Under the pieces are notes generated by a model that worked only from the letters and a program-made list of their open reading frames with translations, ran no database searches and was not told the origin of the DNA. A stretch of 64,000 bases of DNA from Fistularia commersonii (taxonomy: Eukaryota; Chordata; Actinopteri; Syngnathiformes; Fistulariidae): positions 16,866,179 to 16,930,178 of the forward strand of contig JBBMNZ010000002.1 of assembly GCA_037954325.1 (NCBI GenBank), given 5' to 3'. Numbering within the stretch: position 1 is the first letter of the stretch; every line of letters starts with the position of its first letter. A program made the position numbers and the translations under genes. Below, one piece after another: positions 34,701 through 49,600 of the stretch.

Positions 34701-37194
34701 GTGTTTATGTGCACTTTAGAGCCAATAGCTGTCAGGATTGTATGGTTGTTTCCTTCCAAATTGCTTAATCACAGGGGTGGTGGAGCAATTCACCTGCCTT
34801 GCCCTCACAATCAACTTTTTGCTTGTAGCTTTTTGGTGTACCAGTCTAATTCAGATGGCACTTTACTGTGTAATTAGATATCTCACATCCATACACGCTC
34901 TACATGTGGCTCACCTTGGCATTTGCACATACTTTCTATGACAGACAACAGCTATAAAACATGCTGGTGAACACATTAAGTAGGAACATAGTACACAAGT
35001 AAATCTACCACTTGACTAATTCTGTGCTCCTTCGCTCAGAATGACACATTTTCTTCTTTTTTTTATTCTCTCTATTTGAAATTATGCTATTTGTATTTGG
35101 CTTTCTGATGTTTGCTGCAGACCCAGCACATTGTCCCGATGGCAAACATGGGATCATTAAAGATTCATCACTTCTAATGAGAGTTTAATGTGCTGTGTAT
35201 TGGGTCCTCGCACTGAAGGGCAGACATTGCTTCTGGGTTGTCAGAAAAGAAAGAGGTGGATTCAGGAGACATTTGGTGCCCAATCTCTGTTTCCTCTGCA
35301 ATCTAATTGATTTCAACTGTGTAAAAAAAAAAATGCGATTTTGCCACCCCGATTTTGTGTGCTGCTGAATACAGGGTGAACATTATCGTCTTTGAGACAC
35401 AGATGATGATATTCAAGCAGAGGAGAAGTTTCATTTATATTTATTTAATTTATATAATTGCCTTGTGCTTGGATGGAGAACAGCTACATTTTACCAAAGC
35501 AGCATAGAGCAGCATACACCCTGCCATCAGCTGTTGCTCTCACTAACCTGCTTTCGATTTACCCAGCTAAGCCAGCTGCATCCCAAACCATCTTATTGAA
35601 ATTCCAATATAATTAGGGGGAAAAAGTCAAATTGGTAAATTAGACGTAGTCTGCCACCACCAGATAAATGTAGCAGTTATCTATAATCTACCAATATAAA
35701 GCCTTTCAAAGCTAAAGTCTGAGGTCCAATATAAATTTTTCATGTTGTCGCTATACCCTAGCATTAGATCTCAAAGTCCACAAGCACTTTATTATTTATT
35801 ATTTCAGTTTCATGTGAAATTTTGAAATGCTTTCCCTTTGTTTCAGGTAACAAATTTTGATGATCTGATTAACATGGCAACATTTTCACATTTAGCATGT
35901 ATGCATTTATTACACAACTTAATCACCCATGTCAAATTACTAAAAGGAGCAAGAAGTTCTAATGCAATTGAACTGCTATTTGATATATTTGGATAAATGC
36001 ATAAATTGCATGGCGCTTTGAATTACATTTATGTAACATTTTTACAATTTCAAGTTTTTGTGTCACCTGCTATTTAGTCTCTGGTTTCTGTGATACAGAA
36101 ATTTTGTCTGATGAAATGAAAGTTCTTCTCTAAACGTGTTGCTGAAATAACTTGTCTTATATTAATACGCTTCCTTCTCCTAGAAATGCTATCGCTGATG
36201 TCTTGTTACATACCGATGACATTTCCTGGGAGTGGGAATGCCTTAAAACCATGCAAGGGCAAAGAATGACCAGTTTTTCACCGAGCAGACATGTCTGTCC
36301 CCTCCGCCTCTTAGTAGGATTACAATTACTTGCTAGAAGTGCAGCATCTATTATTTGTCTCAATACTCCTCCAGTCAGTGAAATCCCTTTCAATTTATCC
36401 CATAAAATACTCATCATGCAAAAATACCCTCCAATTTACTCAGAACATAAGGTGATGACAGCACAGATACATATAGTGTACGTCTGTCCTCTGTCTAAGG
36501 ATTAAAAGTATTTATTATAATTAGCTCAGCCAAGTGTCACTGGCATTGACTTTCTGCTCTTGTGCCATTCCAATGTGGAATGTGTGACTCATGCGTTATT
36601 CTCCAGGGGAGATCCACCCTTTTTAGGCTCTAATTCCGTAATTCTCCGGACCATATTTGATGTCCATCTAGGGCTAGATTTAGTGTGCTAAGCTGATGTA
36701 TGTTAATCCACGGAGAAGGAAAGGCCATATATCAAGACCAGCTATGTATATCATAAGGCAGACACAGAAGTCCCAAACTGTACTCCTGTGCTGTAATGTT
36801 GTTATGTCTTCTTTGGCCAGTCACTAGGCTATTAAAAGTACTTTCACACCCTGGGAAATATTCGTAGGTCAAAGGTTAGACAAGAAGGGTATACCTGGCT
36901 CCATGCGGGGGATGAGCGCAAGACTGGCATCCCTGTCACTGGAGTTGTGTGATAGGGTCTAAGCCACCTGATCCTTGCCTTGTCAAACTGGCAGTGGAAA
37001 ACCATTTGCATATAGATCTGCTGGATGAGACCGGTTAAGCTAAGCCGGCATGGGAGGCCTGCAGGAGGGAGATAGCTAGCTAGTGCCTGGCTAGCCAGCG
37101 GGATCATGGCTTATGGTTTCTAGTCTAGCAGCGTCCTCCCTCAGCTGTCCCTAATTCTCCCGTTGTCCTTAAACAGCTTAACATCAGACGAAGG

Positions 37195-37215
37195 GTGTGT
37201 GTGTGTGTGTGTGTG
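37195..37215. repeat. short (TG)n tract
   Basis: About 10 TG units ending in a G run. Confidence 0.9.
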
Positions 37216-37469
37216 GGGGTTCTATTAGTATAGCTTGGCCATAGATATCAAATTTAAATTCTATCTCTATGCTAACTCAAGGGACGGTATCATATTACTT
37301 TGCAACTGTGTTTGTTATTAATATAGTCTTTTAAGATATATCTATATTAGTTATTTTAATTAATCTACCCATGACATTCAAACAGTGAAGTTATTTAAAG
37401 GTACGTTTTTTTATCAATTTTAACATACATACAACTAGCGCTTGTGTATTGAGCATAAGCGAGACACAA

Positions 37470-37530
37470 GTGTGTGTGTGTGTACTGTATATATATGTAT
37501 ATATATATATATATATATACATATATATAC
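37470..37530. repeat. compound (TG)n / (TA)n tract
   Basis: A short TG run passes into ACTGTATATATATGTATATA and further TA repeats. Confidence 0.9.
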
Positions 37531-38540
37531 GAACAATCTGAATAAGATAACAAGTCTTAGATAGACAAACGTAGAGACTGCTTCATTTTAAACTCATCAT
37601 GCAGAAACATTTGCACATAAATTAAAGAATAAATTAGAAACCTTCCCACAATTCTGTTGCATACATTTTCCAGACCAGCCAGTGCTGCACGTGCACAGCT
37701 ACTCTTTCTGGTACTGATTATCAGCGAGTGCCTTCCATCACTTACCACACTCATCTTCCTGCTGCTCCTCCCCCAGCGATCGGGTAAGCCAGTGGAACAC
37801 TGATAGGCAGACATGAAGGCACGGTTAACATCACAATTGGTGTGTTCAGCTATGTGCACTGGTGCAGAGAGAAGGGAGATGGAGACAGTTGCAGAGAGTG
37901 TAGAGGACACAGTGGTGACCTTCAAAGAGCTCAGCAGGCAGCGTTTCTGCTGCCTATTTTAGAGATGACTTTGTCTTAGCAACATACATATCGTCAACAG
38001 CAGTGAGGACAAAGGAGCTCAGACCTTGCCTCTGCAACCTGTTCTGGTTGACCTCAGGGAGGACTTGGCTAAATGCTAATTATGCAGGCTAACAGCAGAC
38101 AACCGTGTACCAGTGATGCCATGTCAGCCAGTGAAAAATGCCTTTTTTAAACTAATATGGAACAAATGCAACATCATATTATTTATCTTTTAAGGATATG
38201 TAAGCAAATATATTTAAAATATTATATTTACTTTAATAAAACAAAATATGGGGTGATGATTTTTTGGAGACAACCCTAAATACTCATACCTAGTAATATT
38301 AAAGATTCTTGTTACTCACCTGCAAGTCCCTCTGACCAAATTCTGTGAGATTTGGATAAATACAGCGCCAAACCCTTTTCTCCTGTCTTCTGTTCATGCC
38401 TTGGTCATGTCTCTGATATCTAAGAAGAGAACTTCTGAACCTGTGATTAGAAATAGTTCTATGTCAAACTCTTGCCTATATACAGTAGATAGTTTTCTTT
38501 GTCTGTCTCCAAACACCATACGTTATTTAAACTTTAAGCA

Positions 38541-38764
38541 TCCTTGTGGCAGACAGCATCCATCAATCCATCCATCCATTGGCTACCGCTTATCCTGCAC
38601 TTAAGGTCGCGGGGGATGCTGGAGCCTATCCCAGCTGTCATTGGGCGAGAGGCGAGGTACACCCTGGACTGGCTGTCAGTCAATCGCAGGGCTACATATA
38701 AAGACAGACAACCATTCACTCACTCATTCGAGGCAATTTTATCCACCACCCACTGTGCCGCCCA
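38541..38764 (-). repeat. dispersed fish repeat with (ATCC)n end
   Basis: Begins with CATCCATCAATCCATCCATC and contains GATGCTGGAGCCTATCCCAG, GGCGAGAGGCGAGGTACACC and AAGACAGACAACCATTCACT, phrases I recognise from a very abundant teleost interspersed repeat. The (ATCC)n end suggests the element lies on the minus strand. Family not assigned. Confidence 0.7.
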
Positions 38765-41700
38765 ATAGACAGCATTATTAATGTTATTTGAATACTTTTT
38801 GAAGGAAATTACCATGGTACAAACCTTTTTTTCTCTTTCTTAATATAATTTACAATCATTAGAAAAGACTGGCAGCAAAAGGCAGCTCACTAGTTGAACT
38901 CTCTTCAGGCAAAGTGAGTGGGCCTACTACACAATAATTTTACCTCTTGACTTCTTCTGACATTTTCCAAAATTGTTCTACCAAATGAATAACTTGGCTG
39001 TCAATTAAAGTGTTGTTTGATGCCTGCAAAAGTGAAGTCCTGAAGGATTTTGTTCTTACTCAGGTTAGAACTGCTGCTCGGTGTTTCTCTGAAAGCTGTG
39101 AAATTCATCTTGACACAAACCAGGCAAGGCAGACCAATTTGAGAGTGACATGAGCTGTGTAAGATGATGTGCCTAGTGTTGAGCACCAAATGACAGCATG
39201 TGCAGACATCATGTGGAGACGATGCACACAGTGCATTGATTTGATACTGAATGCCTTATTAGAGATGAATATAATGTAGAACTGCCATACTGCTATTTGC
39301 CAACTCTTCATGCTTTCATCCAGTGATTATGTCCATATCTCTAGACCCCATAATGAATTGCAACTATATATAAAGCATTTGTTGGAAATTGTTAGTTGGC
39401 ATTTACAATTACTGTATTATAGATACTAGTTGATGTGTTGTGATAATGATGATGATTTGGTGATTGATATGACCTAATTCGGTATTTGTAATAAATTTCT
39501 ATGAAACTGCTTGATACTCTCTCTGCTCTAATGTGTGTTTCATTGATCCAGATGGACTTGCATAATGCATGAAATTCAAAATGTTGCTTGGTAACATTAT
39601 TCTGCTCCTGCATTTTGATGTCACATGAGGTATAATTATATTAAGTTGTGGATAAGCTGGATCTTTGGAGGCGTGTTAATACTTAAAAGCTTTGCTGTTG
39701 TTAATGTGTCACCATGATGATAATTTGGGAAAATCTAAAATATCTGTGGCAATGAATAGTCAGAATGCATTTATTTGAAGATGAAAAGTAACATATTTGT
39801 ACATAAAGTGATAAATATTTGCCATTGCTACTAACTAAAATGCCTTATTTTACATTCTGTATAGTGATATTGTTGTCCATTTCATAATATTTAAATGTGA
39901 TTTTAACTTAAAAAAATGCAGGGATTAGTTCTGTAATTTTCACTTAATGTTTCCTGCAGTGTTCATTGGTGAAATCTGTGCCTTATTATGGGGCACAGGA
40001 ATTGTGCTGTGTGTTGGCTGGTTGTATTCAACAGGGTTTGTGTTCAAACCCAGCTAATCTCCACAAATGACCATTTTCAGCACCATGGAGAGTTCAGGAA
40101 GCGAGGCAGCAGCAGCCACCACTGCGGCAAGGCCTCTTATAACTAGAGTTTATTACTGTTTTCCGTTTCATTTCTTTGTGCAAACAACCTGCGGTTTGAA
40201 AATAACTGATTAGATTGTGTTAAGAATTGGCATTTTAAAGTAAACACTGATAAAATGCCCTTAATGCTAAAATTACAAGCCCTTTTCTTTGCTTTTTCTT
40301 CAATTTGTATTCTCCTGAAATCACTTTTATTGCAGTAGTGACCTGAATGATGTACTTCTCGGCAAACTAATATCCACTGCTCTACCCTGGTGACTTTTTT
40401 TGACATAAAGAACCTATGAATTACATCAGGTTTGTCACCTTGCAAGGTTTTGGTCTGCAATTTACAGGGTAAATAGTTTCTAGCATATTGTATGTAATAT
40501 GATATAGTCTTTGTAAAGTTTATATTTTTGGCCAACTGGTTGAAACCCCACGAATGTGTGCATTCGTTTGAAGAACCCATTATCCATGAAATGGCCCTTA
40601 TTGTAAAAACATTTGAGTTCAGTGCAATGTTTAACAAAAAGAGACTGTATTGTTGTCAAACAACAGGATAATCTAGTTGCCTTTGGTCCATTTTTCATTC
40701 TTATCATTTGGAAGAGGGGTGTTCGTAATTCTGGGTTGGAGAGGACTTTCACTATTGTACTTTTTGTTGTAGGTAGGTGTCTTTAACCGTGTAATTCAGA
40801 TGAAAATTACAGGGTTTGTATGTTTTGAACAGATAAATTATACACGTAACTGCAAGACACCCTAATATACAATAACTGCATTATTGCTGTTTTTAGACAT
40901 GCAGCTACACATAGCAATCTTTTTGATTGCAGACATTATCCCCAATACATCCACTGTTTTTACCAGTAAATCACTTTTTCCTTTTTTTTTTTTTCTAATG
41001 CTGTTATATTGTTGCTCAGCAGCATGTTATGTGCAGGCAGGGCTAATACAAAAAAGTTCAGTTGTAAGAGACATATGCATTCCACAAAGGACCAGTATGA
41101 AGCATACTTGTATTGCTAGCTGTGGTGAGATTTTTTTTTTTTTACCTGAGTCCCGAGTCATAATAGATGTGTTTTTCTTTTTTTTTTAAAGTGGAGGTCT
41201 TGTGTTAAGGCAGATGTGTATCCGTATGATTCTAGTCCATGATGTGTGAAAACAAGATTTTATTTTGGATTGGATATAGGTTATTAAATAATTGCTATGT
41301 AACTGATACAGGAAACATCTGATTATGAGCCTGCATGGTCTACTCTCATCTTTGTTACCACTGAAATGTTGTGATTGCCTATTTCTGATCTCACAACACC
41401 TAAAATTACAACGATAGAAGTGTCCATAAGTGCACACCTTAGGACCAAGAATTCGGGGTATGTCACTCTTTGAACAAACAAACAAAAAAAATTACCCAAC
41501 TACAAATTATCTGGTTTGTCTTTCATTATGTCCATGGACAATTATGATTGATAAAAGGAAAAACACCCCATACTTTACAATTAAAAATAATTAAATATTT
41601 GGTTTGTATTTCATGTTTGTTAATAATGACTTCAGTTCAATTTCAAACTTAATCATACACAGATGTGGATATGAGCATTAGGCTTCACAGTTTGGTATCA

Positions 41701-43555
41701 CATACAGTAAATCTTAACACAACACTGACCATACAGATCACTTAGAAGCATCACTGTTCATGTCGTTATTTAACGCCCTTGGTGTTTGATAGCTTCATGG
41801 AATGATTGATTATACTGATCAGCTGCTGGACAGGCTGGTTATTCTTCTGAATAATTTCCCCACACTGGGCTCTCATCCCTCATAGGGGCTTAGCTGACTT
41901 CAGCAGCAGCTTCACTCAACATTGTCTCCTATGAACATGAGCAGTACAAATACACTGGTAGGTTTCCAGGAAGTCACATGCTGTCTCACGTTTTCTACTT
42001 GTCAGCCGTCTTTTCCCTTTTGTTGACTTTTCTATGTCCTAGTTTTGTAATATTCATATGACTTTCAACACATTGATCCGCCATTTCCCAGTTTCAATCA
42101 TCTACCTTTACCTTTTTCTCTGTCTCTTTGCCTATCCCAAATATGGGTGTTTGAGAATTACAATTCCCGTGAAATTAAACCACCTTCATCCAATAACTTC
42201 ACATTTTGAAAATATGGAAGAGCCAGGAGATTCTTTCATGATTTATTCCTTTTTGTCATCTGCTAAATTGAATGATCCGTAATGCAACTCTTTATTTAGC
42301 CTCTTTTTTTTACTTTTAATGGTCCTTGTCTTTATCACTTGGTACCCTACATTTGTTAGCGTCCCTAAGCTTTCACCTAAAGCCATATAAAAAGAAGTTA
42401 TGAATGCTATCACTTTAAATAGTGGAAATGACACAAATTAATCCAAATTAAATTTCATAAGAAGAATGACCTTAAGGGAATAAAAGAAATACAGTGACTG
42501 TCACTTGACAATTCATGAAAGCATTAGTTAACTTTTCGTTATTTCTTGTGGATGCACGCTTTCCCTTTAAGGAATTGATCTCTGCTCAGGTTGTCACAAA
42601 TGGAAAACTGTGACTTGGGGCGGGACCAACGAAGGAACCTTTCACCTTTCTGAACAGAGGTCAGGATCAAAGGTGAAAAGGGTGACAGAAGAAATTAGCT
42701 GTCTGCATGTTCTCACATAACAGCCTGGCAAACAGAACAGAGACGGTGTTCTTCTTGAGGTGAAACTCTACCTATGCAACCTGGGCTTCTTCTGTCTCTT
42801 CTTCCACTGGGAAGTACCCTAGTATTCTGACATGGCTGCTTTGTAATTACTTCAAGACACAGCCTTTGACTGTCACGCCTCCAAGCCGATCACAGCTACC
42901 CATTCTCAGAGAAGGGGATGCGTGTGGGTGTGAAAAGTATGCAATTTAAAAATGCATGGTAGGTGAACAAAGACACACAAGTCAAGAAATACGGCTTGTT
43001 ATAAATAGATAAAAAGGATCTATCTGTCTTACTCAGCCTTCTAGAGTCTAGTCGTTACATCCCTTTGCACACTGCGCTCGAGTGACGAAAAAGACGCTTT
43101 TTTTTAACCCGCAAACATTATGAATTCATCGCATTATCCCGGAATGACTTTTTATCAGAAAGGAGCCAAAGGGGGATGGGGGTAGAATTTGGACAGCAGT
43201 AGAGGACAGTGAACAGAGTGTGAGTGGCCATGATGTATAGAGATTGCAGTGCATAATGTGATTTACTGTTGTACTAGAGCCAGATTCAGCTACTGCTTCC
43301 AACACACACACACACACACACATAGTCTGACATTTAGGAGTATGCCACATGGGGGGAGGGAGGTGCTTTATTTGCCACCTCTGTGCCCCAGGGAACTTAA
43401 AGAAGAAAAAGTGCTCGAGACAAATGGAAAGTTCCGACTGAGACTCCAAAATAACTGCTGCTTGATCTTGAGATATACATTATTTTAAAAATATACATTT
43501 GGCGTCTTGTGGAGTTGTGACAGCATTGCGGTTTCCTCAGCCTGCCCGTCTTTGT
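38765..43555 (+). other. kcnma1: kcnma1 intron 1, third part
   Basis: AT-rich sequence with a short (CA)n at about 43,302-43,321. No coding or element similarity recognised. Confidence 0.6.
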
Positions 43556-43556
43556 A

Positions 43557-43625
43557 ATAATAATAATAATAATAATACATACGATTTGTATAGCGCTTTT
43601 CACGGTACACAAAGACGCTTAACAA
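43557..43625. repeat. (AAT)n followed by a retroelement-tail motif
   Basis: Seven ATA/AAT units run directly into CGATTTGTATAGCGCTTTTC and CACAAAGACGCTTAACAA, a phrase common at the ends of fish interspersed repeats (GTATAGCGCTTTTCA...AAAGACGCTT). Only the terminal fragment is present. Confidence 0.6.
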
Positions 43626-43629
43626 TGCC

Positions 43630-46600
43630 TGACTCAATTTTACTTCTTCAGAGAGTGTGACCTTGCCTTTGCCAGTTCAGATGTCGCTTTGTGTGACCCA
43701 GTGAAAGAAGTAGCCCTGTTTTCCAGTGATAAAACTACTTTTGATTTGAAACATTGTATTGTATGCATAAACATTTTCGGTCTAGATCACCATTATGTGG
43801 AGTTTTCTGATTTTTAAAGGCACAATAGAAAACACATTTCCTTGAAAGGATCTGATATTAGAGCCTTACCAGCCTCTCATAGATCTGGCTGTATGTCGGG
43901 ATTTTGATGTCAACCTGTTTGTACTTCTTCCTAAAATATCACGTCTGTCCGACTTTGCTCTGATATTAGATCAATGTCTCTGAGATTCATTTGACACCTG
44001 GCAAAGCTGGTTGTTAAAAGAGTTTTTAACACTTTATATTTTCACAACATATTTTCTGATATCAGGTTGTTTAAATGTGACTCCAGTGTTGGAGTACTGG
44101 CATTTACTCCAAAATCCGATATTTTGATGGTAAACATTGATGTTTCTTACAGGTATTGTTTTGGCTAATGATAGCTTTCTCTCTCCCGTCTACATTTTTG
44201 CTCAGACTTTTTTTCTGCCTTTTTTATGCTGTAATAAAATGTTTAACAGTTCAGTAGATGAATGTCATTATTATATGCCATTGGAATAACTGGGCGCCTG
44301 CTGACATTTCCTGGGGTCTTCTGCTTCCAGGGATACTGGAGAAACACCTGATCTGCAGTGCTCCCACTGAACACCATGGGGTCTTAGTGTCATTGCAAAT
44401 ACTGCTTTTAATATGTCACACACAGCTTTTGACAGCACTCCTGTAGGAGCCTTTTAATACAGCTGAGGTGCTACAGGTGGAATCCCTCATAAATAATGGA
44501 GGAACTAGTGTTTTGTTCATTTGTTTTGAGGACATGGATACTGTAACTGCATTATTGATGCAGCTTGGAGATGGCATTCTTTATCCTTATTTTCATAAAT
44601 CAATAATGAAAACTTCCCCCAGGCTGTTTTTTCACAATGTACATTGCATTATGCATTTGCAGTATTTTCAAGCCCAATATTTACATTTGCTTCTCTCAGG
44701 CAAGTAGGCAAGTTGGTGGGGGGGCGGAAATGATTGACAGTTGTTGCACCTCTATTTCCATGTCATGTGACTTTGAGGAGGGGGAGAGGACCCCAGTGCC
44801 TGCTAGCTTAACAAGTTGTAGGAAAAAAAACAAAACACCCAGGCATTCTGGGAACAGGCATTACTGCTGTCTCCCAGAACTACCCACCAAAACTTGGCCC
44901 TAATCCTGCTTTAATAGTAAACAGCTGTAGGGCACCACTGTGCTCTGATTAAGAAGGAAGGGAAATAACCTCATTGCTGGTGTAAAACCACTGAGCGAGC
45001 TGCGGGGCTGTTTCACTGCGCTGGTTTTTATTGGTCTTAATCTGTTATACAAGTAGGTAGAGAACGTCTATGCCTGTCATAAAACTGGCCACTGGAAATT
45101 TGATACTAAAATGTTCAATGAAACTGAACATTATAGATATCAAGTGATGATTTACTCTATGTCTGGTGTATTATGCTGAACTGTAATACAGTGTCAGAGG
45201 ATGTGGGCGGCCAATCAATCTTTTTAAAGGTACATAATATGATTTATAGAATTTCTTTTCCAGAAAATCATGAACATACTTGCATTGTCTATATTCAGAC
45301 ACATCCAGAGTAATACCATCCTTGTTCAACAACAATCTGTTACTGCAAATTCTTGCAGTACAATCAGTTTTAGAGTTTTATGGAATCACGTAAAAATGTC
45401 CATGGTAAGTAAATTTGCTGTCTGATTTTGTTGTCAAGTCAGCAGAAAACTGCTTCTTACAATAGTGTAATCAAAGTCCAAATTCATTTCAAAATAGGGG
45501 CAAATACCAAACAGGCTCTCACCTTATTTTTGCTCTTTGCATTTTCATGAATTTCTGCTGACTTTGTAAGAGGCCATGTCCACTGTAACTACATTACATT
45601 AGCAATCTCTGTATTGCATTACTTTGTGGTTTCCCTAACTGAAACAACCATCAGTGGATGCTGCTATTGTAGAATGCACAGAAGAAATGCATCTCAAGGC
45701 TGTACGGAGTATGAATCCTGCGCACACATGCTCCCACAAATACACATTTGCACATACTCGACAGAGGGACAAAGGGGTGTTTGGTTTCTATTCTTTTGCG
45801 TAATGTTTTTTCAGGCATACTGGAGTCTTCTCGGCCATTGTTGAACAGAGTTTTAAATAGATGGGGTATTTGGGGGGTAGCTTAATTGTATTAGAGTGCT
45901 GTCAGTTGGGTCCGTTATGGTCCTTTGCATATTTTCCATCAGCAAGGTTGTCAAAAGTGTATCTCCTGCTATGTTGATTTTCCTCCCTTTGTTATGCTGC
46001 AGTTGTCCATAATTGAATATTTGTAAATGTACAACTGTGTATTAAAGACTGGCTTGATTTGATATAATAATGCTAATTATTGTACATTTTTCACTCTAAT
46101 AGGCTTAAAAAGGTCCAATTGGAGACAGTAAATGTTGCAATCATTTATCATGGATTGGCCTTTTTTTATGGCACGGCTAAGATTGTTCCTTAGCATATTA
46201 ATAATCTATTTTCTGCATGCAAATTAGGGCCTAAAAAGCAAGTGCGCTGACTTTGCTTCCTCCTTGACTCGTAAACAGCCTATCATATCTCTCGATAATG
46301 GAGTGTGCTGTAAGTAAGCCAGCAGCTAATCATTAAACAGCCATGTGTTCCACTGTCTGATCGACATTTGACAATACCAGCGCTGAGTGAGAAGGTGAGG
46401 GCAGATGGTGATAACTGTTGATTTAAAAAAAAAAAAGGAAAAAGGTCCTTCCAGTTTTCTCAATATTGACTGATAACCATTTTCGTAAAATTGCACACCA
46501 TTTTCTTTAAAAATATCTATCAATCAAAGCCGGTGGTGTCAGATTTACAACCCAGCCCGAATGAATTTGTTAGATCTCGTTGTAATTGTACACAGTACAG

Positions 46601-49600
46601 TGTTTTGTTTAATGGTTTGAAAAGGAGACTGGTGACGCATTTCACACTGTCTAAAAGGTTAATGAAAGAAATGACATGATTGGTAGGAATTCAAAGAACC
46701 CAAGGATGAATAAATGCATGTGAAACATTTAATGGCGCTACTACTGGCTATAGTCCTCAATGAATATACCATACATAAACGCCATCATAAAAAGGAGAAA
46801 ATAAAAACCATAGAATAAAAAGCTGCAAACATATTGTTACATTCTACTCTTTCCTCAGCGTCACTCTATCCTTATCTTTGACATTTGCCTGAGACTTGGC
46901 TTCTGTTGGTGACATTACACCAATGCAAGACAATATATGTCTTGTAAAGCCTAGGCTGACAGGACTGAGTGTGTACCAAGGTTGCAATTGGAGTATTTTT
47001 CACCCTCTGCTGTGCTAAAAATAATGTGATGGTATTTTGATATTTTGCCACCTGCATTATTAGAACACCCTTTCTCTGCTTACTGTTGATCTGCCTTTTT
47101 GAAATGAAGGATAAAACAACCTTGATGGTGTGCTCTTTATTTATTTTTCTTTTATATTATTTTGAAATTAGAATGTGGTTGAAAATACTTGAAAATATGA
47201 CATTAGTCACAGTTGTTCTGTTCTAGGTAGGTATGGTTCTCCCTTAATGTTCAAGGCAACTGCCTAGCAGCATTATAATGCTATTTTAAATTTAAAAACC
47301 CTTGATGCATGATCTGTCTGGGTCTGTAACGTAATGTATAGAATCACACAGTCCTGTGAGCACTGTCTCACCGTATCCTCTCTGGTACTCATTTGCTTAC
47401 TAGTAGTGTCTATAAGAATTTTACAACCAGCTTTGTTACAGCAATTAGATACCCCTCTATCTATTGTCTCCTTTTTCTGCTAATGGAATACATGTCTCTT
47501 CAATACGGTGGCACTCCAAAAGATTCAAACATGTTGTCTTCTGTAACTTATTCATATTAGTAGTTCTAAAAAAAAAGGTGTTTCCAAAACATATAAAAAG
47601 TTTATTGATTTCCCTGTTGGTTACACAACTTTTGAACCAATACTGTCACACTGAAGAAAGTAGTTTAGGTAAATAATGTGGGATGTTAACTAATTTTATC
47701 TTATTTTAACACGCAGTATTTACTTAATAAGTATGTTACTTAGAAATAATCCTCTTAATAAAGTAATTTGGATTTTCTTATAATTTATTAGTTTTTTTGT
47801 TTGAACTTCATGATCTCTCAAATCTCTTTTGTTATATTTTCATAGCCAATTATTTGGTTTGCTTCAATTAATTCAATTATAGAGTGGTAATGCAACAACA
47901 CAGACAAGTCGATCACTCAACAGTGGCTTCTCATTGATATTAACAATGAGCTACTTACTATAGAATAACTGTTGAATCCAACAAGGAAACTTTTGGACCA
48001 GAATTTATTATGGATGGATTTCTATCACATATATCCTGATTAACACTGCATATAATCCAGTCTCAAGAACTAATTTCTGTGAGTGCTCTCATTTTGGTAC
48101 TCATTGGAAAAAAAGGTGTTCCAAAGTACTGCCCAGCTCCTGTTAATTGTGATTTTTATTACTTACTACGATGGATGGATGTGTGTATGATCCAGTATTG
48201 TGTCAGATAGCAGCATTGTCACACAGCATTTTTTTCTTTAGTCAAAGCCGTCATTGACCATTGCAGATAAATAAAGGGTACATTAATGCACAGTTGTTGA
48301 AAAGATGCAATGATAGCTCAGTCACATGCCACTGAACTCTTTGGAGATCATCATGAACTTAAATGGGTGCAGAGTCTGATGTTGGGTGGTAACAAAATGG
48401 ATGATATTCTATACATTTCCTGGTTTCTGAGGTGTTGCATCGACAATGTTAACTCCTCAGTTGTGTAGCATGGACAGAGACACTTTTTTTCCAGGAACTT
48501 TGCTGAGAGTCCCTCCCTATCCAAAATTTCTTTTGGCCGTGGGTTGGATTTGTGAGCGTGGATTTTTGTATAACATGATCCCAAAGTATGATTGTTCACT
48601 TGTTATTTCCATCACTCAGCAAGCACATTGCCATTAATGACTAAAGGAACAACATTGAGCAACATTGAACATAGTTGTAGTTGATGGTTTTGTTACTGTA
48701 AATAACAGACCATATAAATTTCTTTGTGTTCAAGTAAGGGGCAGACAAAACTAAGAATTTTATTTTTCTTCTATTTTCTCGTTTCCAGTCATAAAAAGTG
48801 TCTACTGAAATATGTATTGTTATTATTATAATATATGTTATATTTTTTTGCATCACATTACATTGTATCATTGAACGCTGATGTTAGCATTAACAACAAT
48901 AGTTTTGTCATTCAGCAACAAGCATGGCTTGAAATTCCCAGTGAAGAAACAAACCAGAAAACTGGTTAAGGGAGGTCAAGGGAGTGTTGTAGCTTCGAGT
49001 CCCATCAAGGGGTCTCCATTTCCTGTTGTTTCTCATGTTGTTGACTGAGATGGTACAAGCTCCACCTTTAACTGCTCTAAAAACCTCGACCGAGTCCAGT
49101 GTGCACCTTTCTTTAGTTTGGAAAACATTGCTGGGGTGAAAAAGTGAGAGATGGAGACACACAGCACTGCCTATCCAAATACAAAAATAGAACTGACCTT
49201 CAAGTTTTAGAGTGGATATTTTGTAATAACAGACTCTATTTGCAAGTACTTCAATTGTTTCGTTAGATACTAAGTTTCCTACTTTAAAATCCTGTTTTTT
49301 GCAAAATGAAGGTATGACGGACCTTTTAACAACAAGAAGAGTTTGATCAGATTTGGTATATAATCGTATTAGTGTCAGGGCAACTGAAAAGGCGTTAGAA
49401 AGCTTGTGGAAAACATCACATTCCCTGTAAGAGGCTCATTTCAGGCATATGAACCGTTTCATATAACATGCAATTGGGGAAAAATTGTAATTTCTACTGG
49501 ACGTGGACAACCTGGGCAATGAATACAGTCGCATTTAACATACGCTTATTCTTACATCCGCTCTTCTCAAACTGTTGAATTATCCTTTTCTGATGTACCC

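Larger units (their letters stand above)
31771..38540 (+). other. kcnma1: kcnma1 intron 1, second part
   Basis: AT-rich intronic sequence with microsatellites near 37.2 and 37.5 kb. Open frames such as 31,923-32,237 and 36,152-36,505 have no domain I recognise. No gene supported. Confidence 0.6.

Noticed and set aside
42655..42685. Nuclear-receptor-like direct repeat (AGGTCA ... AGGTGA)
   Set aside because: The spacing (7 nt) does not match a standard receptor element and a single pair of half-sites is expected by chance in a long intron.
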